Positions 40,241-49,108 of a DNA stretch of 64,000 nucleotides are shown here, piece after piece. A model generated the notes under the pieces. That model was not told the origin of the DNA. It saw nothing but the letters and a program-made list of their open reading frames with translations, and made no database searches. Source of the stretch: DATJFH01 sp035495815 (lineage in GTDB: Bacteria; Acidobacteriota; Terriglobia; Bryobacterales; Bryobacteraceae). Location: the NCBI GenBank assembly GCA_035495815.1, contig DATJFH010000056.1, forward strand, positions 24,444-88,443. The letters run 5' to 3'. The position numbers and the translations under genes were made by a program. The number at the start of each line of letters is the position of its first letter. The first letter of the stretch is position 1.

Positions 40241-41190
40241 AAGTTCCCATCCTGATCCTCTACCCGCACAGCCGCTGCAACTGCCGCTGTGTGATGTGCG
40301 ATATCTGGAAGACCACGGAGATCCGGGAAATTACGCCCGCGGATCTCGACCGCCAGGCCGCCGATATCGAGGCGCTGCAGGTGCGCTGGGTGATCTTCTC
40401 CGGAGGCGAGCCCCTGATGCACTCCAGCCTGTTCCATCTCTGCGCCCGCCTCCGCTCCATGGGCATCCGGATCACCATCCTCAGCACCGGGCTGCTGCTC
40501 GAAAAATACGCCGCCGCGATCGTGGAGCATGTCGACGAAGTGATCGTCTCGCTCGACGGCCCCGCCGAAATCCACGACCGCATCCGGCGAGTACCCTCCG
40601 CCTTCGACCGCATGAGCGCCGGCATCCAGGCCCTGCGCCGGATCGAGCCCCGCTTCCCCGTCGCCGCCCGCTGCACCGTTCAGAAGGCCAATCACGCCAG
40701 CCTCGGCGCGACCGTCGAAGCCGCCCGCGCCATGGGCCTCCGGTCGATCTCCTTCCTCGCGGCCGACCTCGCTTCGACCGCTTTCAACCGTCCCGAAGGT
40801 TGGCCCGTCGAGCGTCAGGACGAAGTCGGGCTGACCGCCGCGGAGATCGCTGCGCTCGAGCGCGAACTGGATGCCCTCCCCGCCGACGGCTTCGTGCTGG
40901 AGAGTCCGGAGAAGCTCCGCCGCATCGCCCGTCATTTCCGCGCGCACCTGGGCGCTGTCGACCCGGCCGCGCCGCGCTGTAACGCGCCCTGGGTCTCCGC
41001 CGTCGTCGAATCGGACGGAACCGTGCGGCCCTGCTTTTTCCACGCCCCGCTCGGCACGCTGGCGGAGGAGCCGCTGGCCCGGATCCTTACCGGGCCCCGC
41101 GCCGTGGAATTCCGGCGTACTCTGAATGTCGCGCAGAACCCGATCTGCCGCCGCTGCGTCTGCTCTCTCTATCTGCCGGAACCGCTATGA
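40237..41190 (+). CDS. Radical SAM enzyme with SPASM-like C-terminal cluster domain
   Basis: A 317-residue protein starting at GTG inside the amidohydrolase stop. The N-terminal 4Fe-4S motif is Cys14, Cys18 and Cys21 in SRCNCRCVMCDIW; the strand WVIFSGGEPLM carries the GGE motif that contacts SAM. The C-terminus has cysteines in APRCNAPWVSAV, GTVRPCFFHA and NPICRRCVCSLY, as in SPASM/twitch auxiliary clusters. SPASM enzymes often modify peptides, but also sugars or lipids such as heme d1 intermediates. No precursor peptide is seen. It differs from the three B12-type enzymes, so the cluster has two radical SAM classes. Confidence 0.9.
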   Translation: MKVPILILYPHSRCNCRCVMCDIWKTTEIREITPADLDRQAADIEALQVRWVIFSGGEPLMHSSLFHLCARLRSMGIRITILSTGLLLEKYAAAIVEHVDEVIVSLDGPAEIHDRIRRVPSAFDRMSAGIQALRRIEPRFPVAARCTVQKANHASLGATVEAARAMGLRSISFLAADLASTAFNRPEGWPVERQDEVGLTAAEIAALERELDALPADGFVLESPEKLRRIARHFRAHLGAVDPAAPRCNAPWVSAVVESDGTVRPCFFHAPLGTLAEEPLARILTGPRAVEFRRTLNVAQNPICRRCVCSLYLPEPL

Positions 41191-41747
41191 TGGGAGCCGG
41201 CTTGTTAACGGAACCAGAGCGCCACCGCGTCATCCGCCTGCTGGAGGATTCCCGTACGGAGTTCCTGGCCGCCGTCGACGGACTTTCGGACGCGCAATGG
41301 AGCTTCAAGCCCGGCCCGGCCGCCTGGTCGGTCGCCGAATGCGCCGAGCACATTATGCTTTCCGAAGATCTGCTGTTCTCGAGGGTGAAGAAGGCGATTG
41401 CCCGCTCGCCGAATCCGGACTGGGCGGCGCAGACCGCCGGCAAGCACGTCCTCCTCGAGCGCGCGCTGCTCAGCCGTATCGGCAAAGCGCTGGCGCCCCA
41501 GGCGATCGCGCCTACGGGAAAGTTCGCCCGCGGCGAAATCCTCAGCCGCTACATGGGCAGTCGCGCCCAAACACTGGAGTTCATGCGGACTACCGGGCTG
41601 CCCCTTCACCAGTACACCGTCGATCACCCGTTCCCCGCGTTCGCCACCCTGAGCGCCTACCAGTGGGCGCTCTATATCCCGCTGCACAACATGCGCCACG
41701 CTCAGCAGATCGCCGAAGTGAAAACGGCCGCCGATTATCCCGGGTAG
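41187..41747 (+). CDS. DinB-family metal-dependent protein
   Basis: A 186-residue four-helix-bundle protein. The conserved region WSFKPGPAAWSVAECAEHIM (about 39-58) and the C-terminal helix LYIPLHNMRHAQQIAEV provide three His residues for a metal site, the mark of DinB_2 proteins. Members of this superfamily transfer thiols such as bacillithiol or mycothiol, or act as maleylpyruvate-isomerase-like enzymes. The exact role is unknown. It is the last gene of the run, its start overlapping the SPASM gene stop (ATGA). Confidence 0.87.
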   Translation: MMGAGLLTEPERHRVIRLLEDSRTEFLAAVDGLSDAQWSFKPGPAAWSVAECAEHIMLSEDLLFSRVKKAIARSPNPDWAAQTAGKHVLLERALLSRIGKALAPQAIAPTGKFARGEILSRYMGSRAQTLEFMRTTGLPLHQYTVDHPFPAFATLSAYQWALYIPLHNMRHAQQIAEVKTAADYPG

Positions 41748-41770
41748 TAAATCCGGGCGCCGCCTTGCGC

Positions 41771-41800
41771 TTGACTCCTCCGATCCGCGATTAGTACAGT
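41771..41800 (+). promoter_or_regulatory. Predicted promoter of the PSD1 cytochrome gene
   Basis: TTGACT (41771-41776) and TACAGT (41795-41800) are 18 bases apart. The start would be near 41807, two bases before the GTG at 41809, so the message would be leaderless. No Shine-Dalgarno site is present. Confidence 0.45.
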
Positions 41801-41808
41801 GCGATTAG

Positions 41809-44238
41809 GTGAGTGTGCGTCCCTTAGCCCATTCCGCATGCGGCATTTTGCTGATTTCAATGGCAGCGGGCGCCGCTTCCGCGCCCGATTACACGCGCGA
41901 TATCCAGCCGATTTTCCAGAAGCGCTGCTATATGTGCCACGGCTCCCAGGCGCAGATGAAAGGCTTGCGCCTCGACGACCGGCAGTCCGCCATGCGCGTC
42001 ATCACCGCCGGAGATAGCTCCCACAGCCTTCTGATCACGCTCGCCACCGGCGCCGGCGGAAAGGTCATGCCGCCCGCCGGACCCAGGCTCACCGATCAGG
42101 AAATCGCCTCGCTTCGCGCCTGGATCGATCAGGGCGCCAAATGGCCGGACAGTTCCGCCAGGGCTGGACTCTGGTCTCTGCAACCCATCGCCAGCCCCGC
42201 GAATCCAGCCGTTCGGGATGCCGCCTGGCCGGCTAACGCCATCGATCGCTTCATTTTGGCCCGGCTCGAAGCCGAGCAGATCAAGCCGTCGCCTGCCGCC
42301 GATCGTCCCACGCTGCTCCGCCGGCTTAGCCTCGATCTCACCGGTCTCCCTCCGGCGCCGGAGGAAGTCCGCGCCTTTCTCGCCGATCAGCGGCCCGATG
42401 CTTATCAACGGCAGGTCGATCGCCTGCTCGCGTCTCCTCACTTCGGCGAGAAGTGGGCGCGTTACTGGCTCGATCTTGCGCACTACGCCGATAGCGACGG
42501 CTACGAAAAGGATCTGGAGCGGCCCTGGGCCTGGCGCTACCGGAAATGGGTGATCGACGCGCTCAACCGCGACCTGCCCTACGATCAGTTCGCCATCCAG
42601 CAGATCGCCGGAGACGAACTGCCCAACGCCACCCTCGAGCAGAAAATCGCCACCGGCTTCCTGCGCCAGACGCTGACCAACCGCGAGGGCGGCGTCGACC
42701 GGCATGAGGCCCGCTTCGAGGAGTTGATCGATCGCACCGGCACGTTCGGCACCGTCTGGCTCGGCATGACCATGCGTTGCGCCCAGTGCCACGATCACAA
42801 GTACGATCCCATCAAGCAGAAGGACTTCTACCGGCTTCAGGCTTACTTCGACCGCGCTCTCGAAGCGGACATCGACGCTCCCATGCCCGGCGAATTGCAG
42901 CCTTACCTGGCGGCCAAGCCTGAGTACGATCGTCAGCGGGCCGAACTTCTGAAAGAATTCGACCTGACCACCTTTCAGAACGCCTGGGAATACAGCATGC
43001 GGGCCGCCATGGACAACCCCGGCAAGAAGCTCGACTGGGATTTCGCCGTCACCGCCTTCCGCGCCAGCTTCGATCACGCCGATCGCGTCCTGCGCAAGCC
43101 GGCTGCCGAGCGCACCGCCCGCGAACTGGCCCGCCTCACCAATTATTTTCTCGCCAGTCCCGGCCCTGATTTCGCCAAGCAGAAGGACACGCTGGCGAAA
43201 CTGAAGGAGCTGCGAACGAAGCTCCAGGCGCTCGATAAGACGCTGCCTCCGCTGACTCAGGCGTACGTGATGGAAGATGATCCCAAGCCCCCCGCTACTC
43301 ACATTGCGCTGCGCGGCGATTACCGGCGTGAGGGCGAACAGGTCGAGCCCGGTCCGCCGTCCTTCCTGCCTCCGGCGCGCGCCGCCACCCGGCTCGAGCT
43401 CGCCAAATGGCTGGTCGCGCCCGAAAATCCGCTGGTCGCTCGCGTAGCCGTCAACCGACTATGGCAGGAGATGTTCGGACGCGGGCTGGTCGTCACCTCC
43501 GGAGATTTCGGAACACAGGGCGAGCGTCCGTCCCATCCCGAGCTGCTCGACTACTTGGCCTCCGATTTCCGCTCTCACGGCTGGAGCATGAAGCGCATGC
43601 TGCGCGAGATCGCGCTCTCGTCCACGTACCGGCAGTCTTCGGACGTGCGTCCGGATCTGGAGGCGAAGGATCCCGGGAATGCGCTGCTGGCGCGGCAGTC
43701 GCGCCTGCGTTTGCCGGCCGAGCTGATTCGCGACCAGGCGCTGGCCGCCAGCGGCCTCCTCGATCCCTCCATCGGCGGCAGGAGCATCAAGCCGCCGCAG
43801 CCGGAAGGGGTCGCCGAGCTCGGATATCGCAACAACGTGAAGTGGGAGGAGTCGAAGGGAAGCGAACGCTATCGCCGCGGCCTCTACGTGCACTATCAGC
43901 GCACCACTCCGTACCCCTTTCTGGCCAACTTCGACGAGCCGGATTCGGTCCTGTCCTGCACGCGGCGGCGTTCGTCCGATACACCGCTTCAGTCGCTCAA
44001 TTTGCTCAACGATCCGGTCTTCTTCGAGGCCGCCGGAGCGCTGGCGAAACGTATTGAACGGGAAACGCCCGGCGCGCCGTTCGACCAGAAGCTGAATCGC
44101 GCCTTCGAGCTCTGCCTCGGCCGTTTGCCCTCTCCCTCCGAACGCGACCGGCTGTCCACGTACTTCCATCAGCGGCAGGACTGGGTGGGGCTGAGCCGCG
44201 TCCTGCTCAATCTGGACGAATTCATCACCCGGGAATAA
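41809..44238 (+). CDS. PSD1-type exported cytochrome c with DUF1549 and DUF1553 domains
   Basis: An 809-residue protein with a signal peptide (about 1-25), a planctomycete-type cytochrome c1 domain (heme site CYMCH at 40-44, late Met in GGKVMPPAG), a DUF1549 (PSCyt2) domain (about 150-360; AIDRFILARLEAEQI, SLDLTGLPPAPEEV, with a second CxxCH, CAQCH) and a C-terminal DUF1553 (PSD1) domain (about 510-770; NPLVARVAVNRLWQEMFGRG, TSGDFGTQGERPSHPELLDY). This composite is common in planctomycetes and solibacters. The biochemical function is unproved; links to polysaccharide use have been proposed. It is paired with the DUF1501 gene 4 bases downstream, as usual. Confidence 0.94.
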   Translation: MSVRPLAHSACGILLISMAAGAASAPDYTRDIQPIFQKRCYMCHGSQAQMKGLRLDDRQSAMRVITAGDSSHSLLITLATGAGGKVMPPAGPRLTDQEIASLRAWIDQGAKWPDSSARAGLWSLQPIASPANPAVRDAAWPANAIDRFILARLEAEQIKPSPAADRPTLLRRLSLDLTGLPPAPEEVRAFLADQRPDAYQRQVDRLLASPHFGEKWARYWLDLAHYADSDGYEKDLERPWAWRYRKWVIDALNRDLPYDQFAIQQIAGDELPNATLEQKIATGFLRQTLTNREGGVDRHEARFEELIDRTGTFGTVWLGMTMRCAQCHDHKYDPIKQKDFYRLQAYFDRALEADIDAPMPGELQPYLAAKPEYDRQRAELLKEFDLTTFQNAWEYSMRAAMDNPGKKLDWDFAVTAFRASFDHADRVLRKPAAERTARELARLTNYFLASPGPDFAKQKDTLAKLKELRTKLQALDKTLPPLTQAYVMEDDPKPPATHIALRGDYRREGEQVEPGPPSFLPPARAATRLELAKWLVAPENPLVARVAVNRLWQEMFGRGLVVTSGDFGTQGERPSHPELLDYLASDFRSHGWSMKRMLREIALSSTYRQSSDVRPDLEAKDPGNALLARQSRLRLPAELIRDQALAASGLLDPSIGGRSIKPPQPEGVAELGYRNNVKWEESKGSERYRRGLYVHYQRTTPYPFLANFDEPDSVLSCTRRRSSDTPLQSLNLLNDPVFFEAAGALAKRIERETPGAPFDQKLNRAFELCLGRLPSPSERDRLSTYFHQRQDWVGLSRVLLNLDEFITRE

Positions 44239-44242
44239 AGTT

Positions 44243-45679
44243 ATGGACCTGGCGCAGTTTCGAAAAATTCAGTCGCGTCGCAGCTTCTTTAGCCAGTGCG
44301 CGGGCGGCATCGGCACAATCGCGCTGGCCAAGCTTCTCGAAGGCGATGGCTACGGAGCCGGAAGTCAGGCCCCGAACCCGCTGGCTCCGAAGCAGCCCAT
44401 GTTCGCTCCCAAGGCCCGGAACGTGATTTTCATGTTCATGGAGGGAGGTCCCAGCCAGCTCGACCTGTTCGATCCCAAGCCGGAGCTGGAGAAATGGAAC
44501 GGCAAATCGCTGCCGCTCTCATTGACCAAGGATTTGCAGCTTGCCTTCATCAAGCCCACCGCGGCCGTGCTCGCCAGCCGCCGCAAGTTCGCTCCGCGCG
44601 GCCAGTGCGGCATGGAGATTTCCGATTTCCTGCCCCACCTCGGCGAAGTGGCCGACGATATCTGCCTCGTCCGGTCCATGCACACCGACGCCTTCAACCA
44701 TCACCCCGGGCAGCTCCTGCTTTTCAGCGGGACCACCCAGGTGGGCCGGCCGACCCTTGGAGCCTGGACCGTTTATGGCCTCGGCAGCGAGTCGAAGGAT
44801 CTGCCCGGCTTCGTCGTGCTCAGCTCGGGGAAGGGCACCAGCGGCGGCGCCACCAACTTCTCCAGCGGATTCCTGCCTTCGGCGTACCAGGGGACCATCC
44901 TCCGCAGCTCCGGCGATCCGATTCTGTACCTTTCGAATCCCCCCGGCGTCACCCGGGAGGCTCAACGGGCGGACCTCGACGCCCTCCGCGACCTCAACGA
45001 GGAGCGCCTCCGGAAGACCGGCGACATGGAAATCGCGTCCCGCATCAACTCCTACGAGTTGGCGTTTCGGATGCAAATGGCCGGTCCTGAACTGCTCGAC
45101 TTTTCCAGGGAGTCGCCCGCCACGCTGGAGATGTACGGCGTGAACAAGGAGCCCACCCGGCCGTTCGCCACCAATTGCCTGCTGGCCCGGCGCCTGGTCG
45201 AGCGCGGCGTGCGCTTCGTCATGATGATGCACGCCAGTTGGGACGATCACACCGACCTCGACAAGAAGCTGAAAACCAACTGCGAGATCACCGACCAGCC
45301 CGCCGCCGCCCTCATCAAGGACCTCAAGCAGCGCGGCCTGCTGGATTCCACCCTGGTCGTCTGGGGTGGTGAGTTCGGACGGACTCCCATGAGCGAAATC
45401 CGCAAACCGGAAGAAGCCTCCAGCGCCGGACGGGACCACCACCCAGTGGCCTACAGCATGTGGATGGCGGGCGGCGGGCTCCCGGCCGGCAAAGTGGTCG
45501 GCAAGACCGACGATCTGTGCTTCCACATCACCGAAGATCCGGTCCACGTGCACGATTTACAGGCTACCCTCCTCAACCGCCTCGGCATGGACCATACCCG
45601 CCTGACTTATCACTATATGGGCCGCGATTTCCGGCTGACGGACGTCGAAGGGAACGTGGTCGGGAAATTGCTTGCCTGA
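44243..45679 (+). CDS. DUF1501 protein with twin-arginine signal
   Basis: A 478-residue protein of the DUF1501 family, an alkaline-phosphatase/sulfatase-like fold without the standard active site. Typical segments are NVIFMFMEGGPSQLDLFDPK, ISDFLPHLGEVADDICLVRS, HHPGQLLLFSG and VVWGGEFGRTPMSE, followed by GRDHHPVAYSMWMAGGG. The N-terminus has SRRSFFSQCAGG, a Tat-like signal. It is encoded right behind the PSD1 cytochrome, and the pair is found together across acidobacteria and planctomycetes, so the two likely work together outside the cytoplasm. Start ATG, 4 bases after the PSD1 stop. Confidence 0.94.
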   Translation: MDLAQFRKIQSRRSFFSQCAGGIGTIALAKLLEGDGYGAGSQAPNPLAPKQPMFAPKARNVIFMFMEGGPSQLDLFDPKPELEKWNGKSLPLSLTKDLQLAFIKPTAAVLASRRKFAPRGQCGMEISDFLPHLGEVADDICLVRSMHTDAFNHHPGQLLLFSGTTQVGRPTLGAWTVYGLGSESKDLPGFVVLSSGKGTSGGATNFSSGFLPSAYQGTILRSSGDPILYLSNPPGVTREAQRADLDALRDLNEERLRKTGDMEIASRINSYELAFRMQMAGPELLDFSRESPATLEMYGVNKEPTRPFATNCLLARRLVERGVRFVMMMHASWDDHTDLDKKLKTNCEITDQPAAALIKDLKQRGLLDSTLVVWGGEFGRTPMSEIRKPEEASSAGRDHHPVAYSMWMAGGGLPAGKVVGKTDDLCFHITEDPVHVHDLQATLLNRLGMDHTRLTYHYMGRDFRLTDVEGNVVGKLLA

Positions 45680-45728
45680 ATACCGGCAGCGGAACCGGAA
45701 AGTGTGCCGGGTGAAGGAAGTTAATTTA

Positions 45729-45747
45729 GGTTAACCGGGTAACCCGG
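45729..45747. repeat. Nested palindromes upstream of an unknown gene
   Basis: GGTTAACC (45729-45736) overlaps CCGGGTAACCCGG (45735-45747), both exact inverted repeats, in the 102-base gap after the DUF1501 gene and 35 bases before the next start. It could be an operator or a small terminator stem. Chance cannot be excluded. Confidence 0.35.
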
Positions 45748-45781
45748 ACTCCGCCCATGGTCGTCAGATCAACGATAAGTC

Positions 45782-46537
45782 ATGCGCGCCCGCGTGGTAG
45801 CCACAGTTCGCCGAAAACCGGGAATCCCTTTGGTGGCGGCTCTGACGATCGGGTTCGCGCTTTCGTTCTCCCCCCGGTTGGCGGCGGATGATATCGCCAT
45901 GATCTCCCCGGCTCCGCCTCCTGATTCCGGAGACGAGCGGATCCTGGGAGTCATTCCGAACTATCAAGCCGTTTCCAATCCGGATGCTCCTTTCGTGCCC
46001 TTGACCGTTCGCCAGAAATGGGCGCTGGTAGGACGCTCGTCGCTCGATCCGTTCAATGCCGCGAGCGCCGTGCTGGGGGCTGCGATGTCGCAAAGGGAGA
46101 ACGCCCATCCCCGCTACGGGAACGGCGCAATCCCCTATACTCAGCGCTTCGGCGCAGCCATGGCCGATCTGGGGATGCAAAGCATGTTCAGCGCGGGAGT
46201 ATTGGCCTCTTTGCTCCACCAGGATCCACGCTACTACCGTATGGGACCCAGGCGGAACGTTCTGGTTCGCGCGGGCTACTCCGTGAGCCGGCTGGTCGTC
46301 GCGAAACAGGATTCCGGACGCCCGGCATTCAATGCGTCCGGGGTTTTCGGAATGGGATTGGGTATCGCCGCCTCCAACTTGTACTACCCTGGCCCCAGCC
46401 GCAACGGCACGGTGATGGCGGAGCGCATCGGCACCAGCTTCACCGCCGGCGCCATGGGCAACCTCCTGTCGGAATTCTGGCCGGATATCCGAACGAAAGT
46501 CCTCAGCCGGCTCGGACCTCTGAAAAGACTCCACTGA
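45782..46537 (+). CDS. Exported acidobacterial protein of unknown function
   Basis: A 251-residue protein with a signal peptide (about 10-35) and a compact C-terminal region. It contains the pattern LLHQDPRYYRMGPRRNVLVR followed by SRLVVAKQDSGRPAFN, IAASNLYYPGPSRNGT and LLSEFWPDI. I know this pattern from conserved exported proteins in acidobacteria that are sometimes fused to carboxypeptidase-like domains, but no function is established. Alternating small and hydrophobic residues suggest membrane association. The start ATG has no clear ribosome site. Confidence 0.72.
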   Translation: MRARVVATVRRKPGIPLVAALTIGFALSFSPRLAADDIAMISPAPPPDSGDERILGVIPNYQAVSNPDAPFVPLTVRQKWALVGRSSLDPFNAASAVLGAAMSQRENAHPRYGNGAIPYTQRFGAAMADLGMQSMFSAGVLASLLHQDPRYYRMGPRRNVLVRAGYSVSRLVVAKQDSGRPAFNASGVFGMGLGIAASNLYYPGPSRNGTVMAERIGTSFTAGAMGNLLSEFWPDIRTKVLSRLGPLKRLH

Positions 46538-46552
46538 CGGTCCGGCCTTCGT

Positions 46553-46558
46553 TATAAT
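46553..46558 (+). promoter_or_regulatory. Predicted -10 element of the esterase gene
   Basis: A perfect TATAAT 29 bases before the ATG at 46588 would start RNA near 46565. No convincing -35 hexamer is present at 16-18 bases. Confidence 0.35.
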
Positions 46559-46587
46559 TGCCCTTGCCGCCAGCCGGATCGACCACC

Positions 46588-47481
46588 ATGCGATTTCGCC
46601 TTCTGCTTGCCCTGTCCACTCTTTCCATTCTGAGTTCCCAAACCGCCGACCCGAACAAGTCCGGATTCCCCCACGACATGATCTGGTTCAACACGCCGAA
46701 GAGCCTCGAACCCGGCGTGCGGCATAAGGGATATCACAGCGCGTCGATGGATCAGCAGGTCGGCTACAACATCTATCTTCCGCCCGGGTATGAAACCGGA
46801 GGACGCCGTTACCCGGTCGTGTACTGGCTTCACGGCCGCAGCAACACCGAGGTGTCGAACGGATACCCGATCCAGTACGTCACGGACGGCATCGCCTCCG
46901 GGAAGCTCCCCGCCATGATCGTAGTCTTCCCGAACGGCGGAAGCCAGACCAACTACTGCGATTCCTACGACGGGAAGTACATGGGCGAGACCACCGTCAT
47001 CAAAGAGCTCATCCCGTATATCGACGCCAACTACCGCACCATCGCCTCCCGCGGCGGACGCGCCATTCAAGGCATGTCGATGGGTGGTTTCGGCGCCATG
47101 CGGCTGGCGCTCAAATATCCCGATCTGTTCAGCTCCGTGGTGGCGTTCGCGGGCGGGTACCGATGGCCGGAGGAGATGGACGTCAACCCCCATCCCAGCT
47201 ATCTCGAGATGTTCCGCAACGACAAGGAGATCTTCCGCGAGAATCATCCGGAAACCTGGGCTCGCCGCAACCTTGCCAAGATCCGCAAACTGGCCATCCA
47301 GATTTACGTCGGCGACCAGGATCCGGGCCTCAAGGGCAACCGCCGCATGCATGCCCTGCTCGACCAGCTCGAGGTTCCGCATGGATACCGGGAATTCCCG
47401 GGCATCGCCCACAATCTCAAACTGCTGGCCGCCCAGGTACAATCGGAAAATTTCGCGATCGCCGCCCGCGCCTTCAAGTAA
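46588..47481 (+). CDS. Exported alpha/beta-hydrolase esterase (esterase D/feruloyl-esterase-like)
   Basis: A 297-residue hydrolase with a signal peptide (about 1-19, LLALSTLSILSSQ). The nucleophile elbow is GMSMGG (Ser), the oxyanion strand is PVVYWLHGRSN, and Asp and His of the triad are likely in VGDQDPGLK and GIAHNLK. The family (PF00756) includes S-formylglutathione hydrolases, feruloyl and siderophore esterases. Export favours a polysaccharide or plant-ester substrate. I start at the ATG at 46588; a TTG 30 bases upstream lies over the -10 element. Confidence 0.87.
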   Translation: MRFRLLLALSTLSILSSQTADPNKSGFPHDMIWFNTPKSLEPGVRHKGYHSASMDQQVGYNIYLPPGYETGGRRYPVVYWLHGRSNTEVSNGYPIQYVTDGIASGKLPAMIVVFPNGGSQTNYCDSYDGKYMGETTVIKELIPYIDANYRTIASRGGRAIQGMSMGGFGAMRLALKYPDLFSSVVAFAGGYRWPEEMDVNPHPSYLEMFRNDKEIFRENHPETWARRNLAKIRKLAIQIYVGDQDPGLKGNRRMHALLDQLEVPHGYREFPGIAHNLKLLAAQVQSENFAIAARAFK

Positions 47482-47524
47482 CCTCGGCAGCCAGTAGCGG
47501 CTGCCAAACGGTACCATAAGAGCT

Positions 47525-48187
47525 GTGTCCTCGACCAGTCTGGAACTCGATCGCGACCTGTTGAATTACATCCAGCGGGTGACCCTGCGCGAGCCCGACG
47601 TCCTGCGCAGGCTGCGCGAACAGACCGCCCGCATGCCCATGGGCCGCATGCAGGTCTCGCCGGAGCAGGGCCAGTTGATGGGCCTGCTGATCCGGCTCAT
47701 GGGCGCCAAAAGGACGATCGAGGTCGGCGTGTTCACCGGATACAGTTCGATCTCCGTGGCCATGGCGCTTCCGCCCGGCGGCCGTCTGATCGCCTGCGAC
47801 GTGAGCGAGGAGTGGACCTCCGTCGCGCGCGACTACTGGCGTGAAGCCGGAGTCGATACCAGGATCGAGCTGAGACTGCGGCCGGCCCTCCAGACACTCG
47901 ACTCCCTTCTCGCCGAAGGAAGCGCCGGCTCGTTCGACTTCGCCTTCATCGACGCCGACAAGGAGAGCTACTCCGGCTACTATGAGCGCTGCCTGAAGCT
48001 GGTGCGGCCGGGCGGGTTGATCGCGGTGGACAATGTGCTGTGGCACGGAGACGTCCTCGATCCGTCGAAACAGGACGAAGACACCCGCGCGATCCGGGCT
48101 TTCAATCAGCAGCTTCATGAAGACCAGCGCGTTTGGATCAGCCTTCTCCCGGTCGGGGACGGGCTCACGCTGGCGCTGAAGAAATAA
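47525..48187 (+). CDS. SAM-dependent O-methyltransferase (caffeoyl-CoA type)
   Basis: A 220-residue class I methyltransferase of the O-methyltransferase 3 family. Markers are IEVGVFTGYSSISVAMALP (about 66-84), LIACDVSEEW, FDFAFIDADKESYSGYYE with the metal-binding Asp residues, and PGGLIAVDNVLWHGDV. Relatives methylate catechols and other phenols with Mg2+. It starts at GTG, 43 bases after the esterase stop. The stop lies one base before the flgL stop of the opposite strand, so two transcripts converge with no spacer. Confidence 0.91.
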   Translation: MSSTSLELDRDLLNYIQRVTLREPDVLRRLREQTARMPMGRMQVSPEQGQLMGLLIRLMGAKRTIEVGVFTGYSSISVAMALPPGGRLIACDVSEEWTSVARDYWREAGVDTRIELRLRPALQTLDSLLAEGSAGSFDFAFIDADKESYSGYYERCLKLVRPGGLIAVDNVLWHGDVLDPSKQDEDTRAIRAFNQQLHEDQRVWISLLPVGDGLTLALKK

Positions 48188-48188
48188 G

Positions 48189-49091
48189 CTATCCGAGGAA
48201 GTCGAACAGGCTCGTGCGAGGCGATCTGGCGCGCGCCGAAAAAGCAGCGTCCAGAGCCAGCTTCGATTGGTTGAGGTCGACGCTGGCGCCCACCAGGTCG
48301 GCTTCGCGCAGCGAGGCCAGGTTTACCGAGTAGCGCGTGCTCAGGGTCTTCGCGTCGGAGATCGCGCTTTCCAATTCGTTCTGAATCGCGCCGTAATAAC
48401 TCAGCGACTGGCCGAGGTGATCGTGCGCGCTGTTCAGCGCGCCCACCGAGGCTTCGATTCCCGCCTGATCGTTTGCCAGCAGCGCCGCCTGCAGACCCTT
48501 CACCGCCGCGAAAACGCTGGCCGCTCCCCCGCCGTCGAAAATCTGCTGCGCTGTTTGCGACACCGGGAAGGTTCCTCCCCGCGGAAGCTCGACCCGCCGG
48601 TTCGGCGCCAGCCCCAGGTAGGGCGTGATTCCGGTCGGGCTCGCCGGATTCAGACCGTACGCCGGCGCCTGATCGGCGTCGCCGGAGAAGATGTAGCGCC
48701 CGCCCACGCTCGTGTTGGCGGCCGCAACCAGTTGCCCGAACAGATCCTGAATCTCCTTCGCCAGATCCGCCCGCATGGTGGCGGTCTGGGTAAAGTTCGC
48801 CCCCTGAGCCGCCAGAACGCTGATCTTTTCCAGGGTGGATACAGTCGCGGAGATGACCTGCTCGCCGGTATCCACTTCGGTTTTGACCTGGTCGAGATTA
48901 TGGCCGATCTGAATGATGTGCGCCAGCGACGAGCCGAGTTGCACGATCGCCCCGACCTGATCGGGATCGTCCGAAGGCACGGCGACGCGCAGTCCGGACG
49001 TCAGTTGCCGCTGGGCGCGCTCGGACCTGGCTTGCAGCCGGTCGATATCGGCCAGAAAGGAATCCGCGGAACTGTTGATGCTTTGTATCAT
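48189..49091 (-). CDS. flgL: Flagellar hook-filament junction protein FlgL
   Basis: A 300-residue protein with the flagellin-like N-terminus (SSADSFLADIDRLQARSERA, LTSGLRVAVPSDDPD) and C-terminus (SLREADLVGASVDLNQSKLALDAAF). It joins FlgK to the filament. Helical ends pack in the tubular core; the middle (about 140-200, GGRYIFSGDADQAPAYG) is the FlgL-specific part. It follows flgK by 17 bases and ends the flgM-flgN-flgK-flgL operon. Confidence 0.93.
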   Translation of the reverse strand: MIQSINSSADSFLADIDRLQARSERAQRQLTSGLRVAVPSDDPDQVGAIVQLGSSLAHIIQIGHNLDQVKTEVDTGEQVISATVSTLEKISVLAAQGANFTQTATMRADLAKEIQDLFGQLVAAANTSVGGRYIFSGDADQAPAYGLNPASPTGITPYLGLAPNRRVELPRGGTFPVSQTAQQIFDGGGAASVFAAVKGLQAALLANDQAGIEASVGALNSAHDHLGQSLSYYGAIQNELESAISDAKTLSTRYSVNLASLREADLVGASVDLNQSKLALDAAFSARARSPRTSLFDFLG

Positions 49092-49108
49092 GTTGGACCT
49101 CGCGCCAG

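Noticed and set aside
33323..41747. RiPP cluster with precursor peptide
   Set aside because: All gene junctions overlap or are at most 5 bases, leaving no room for a small precursor gene inside the run, and none is evident in the flanking gaps.
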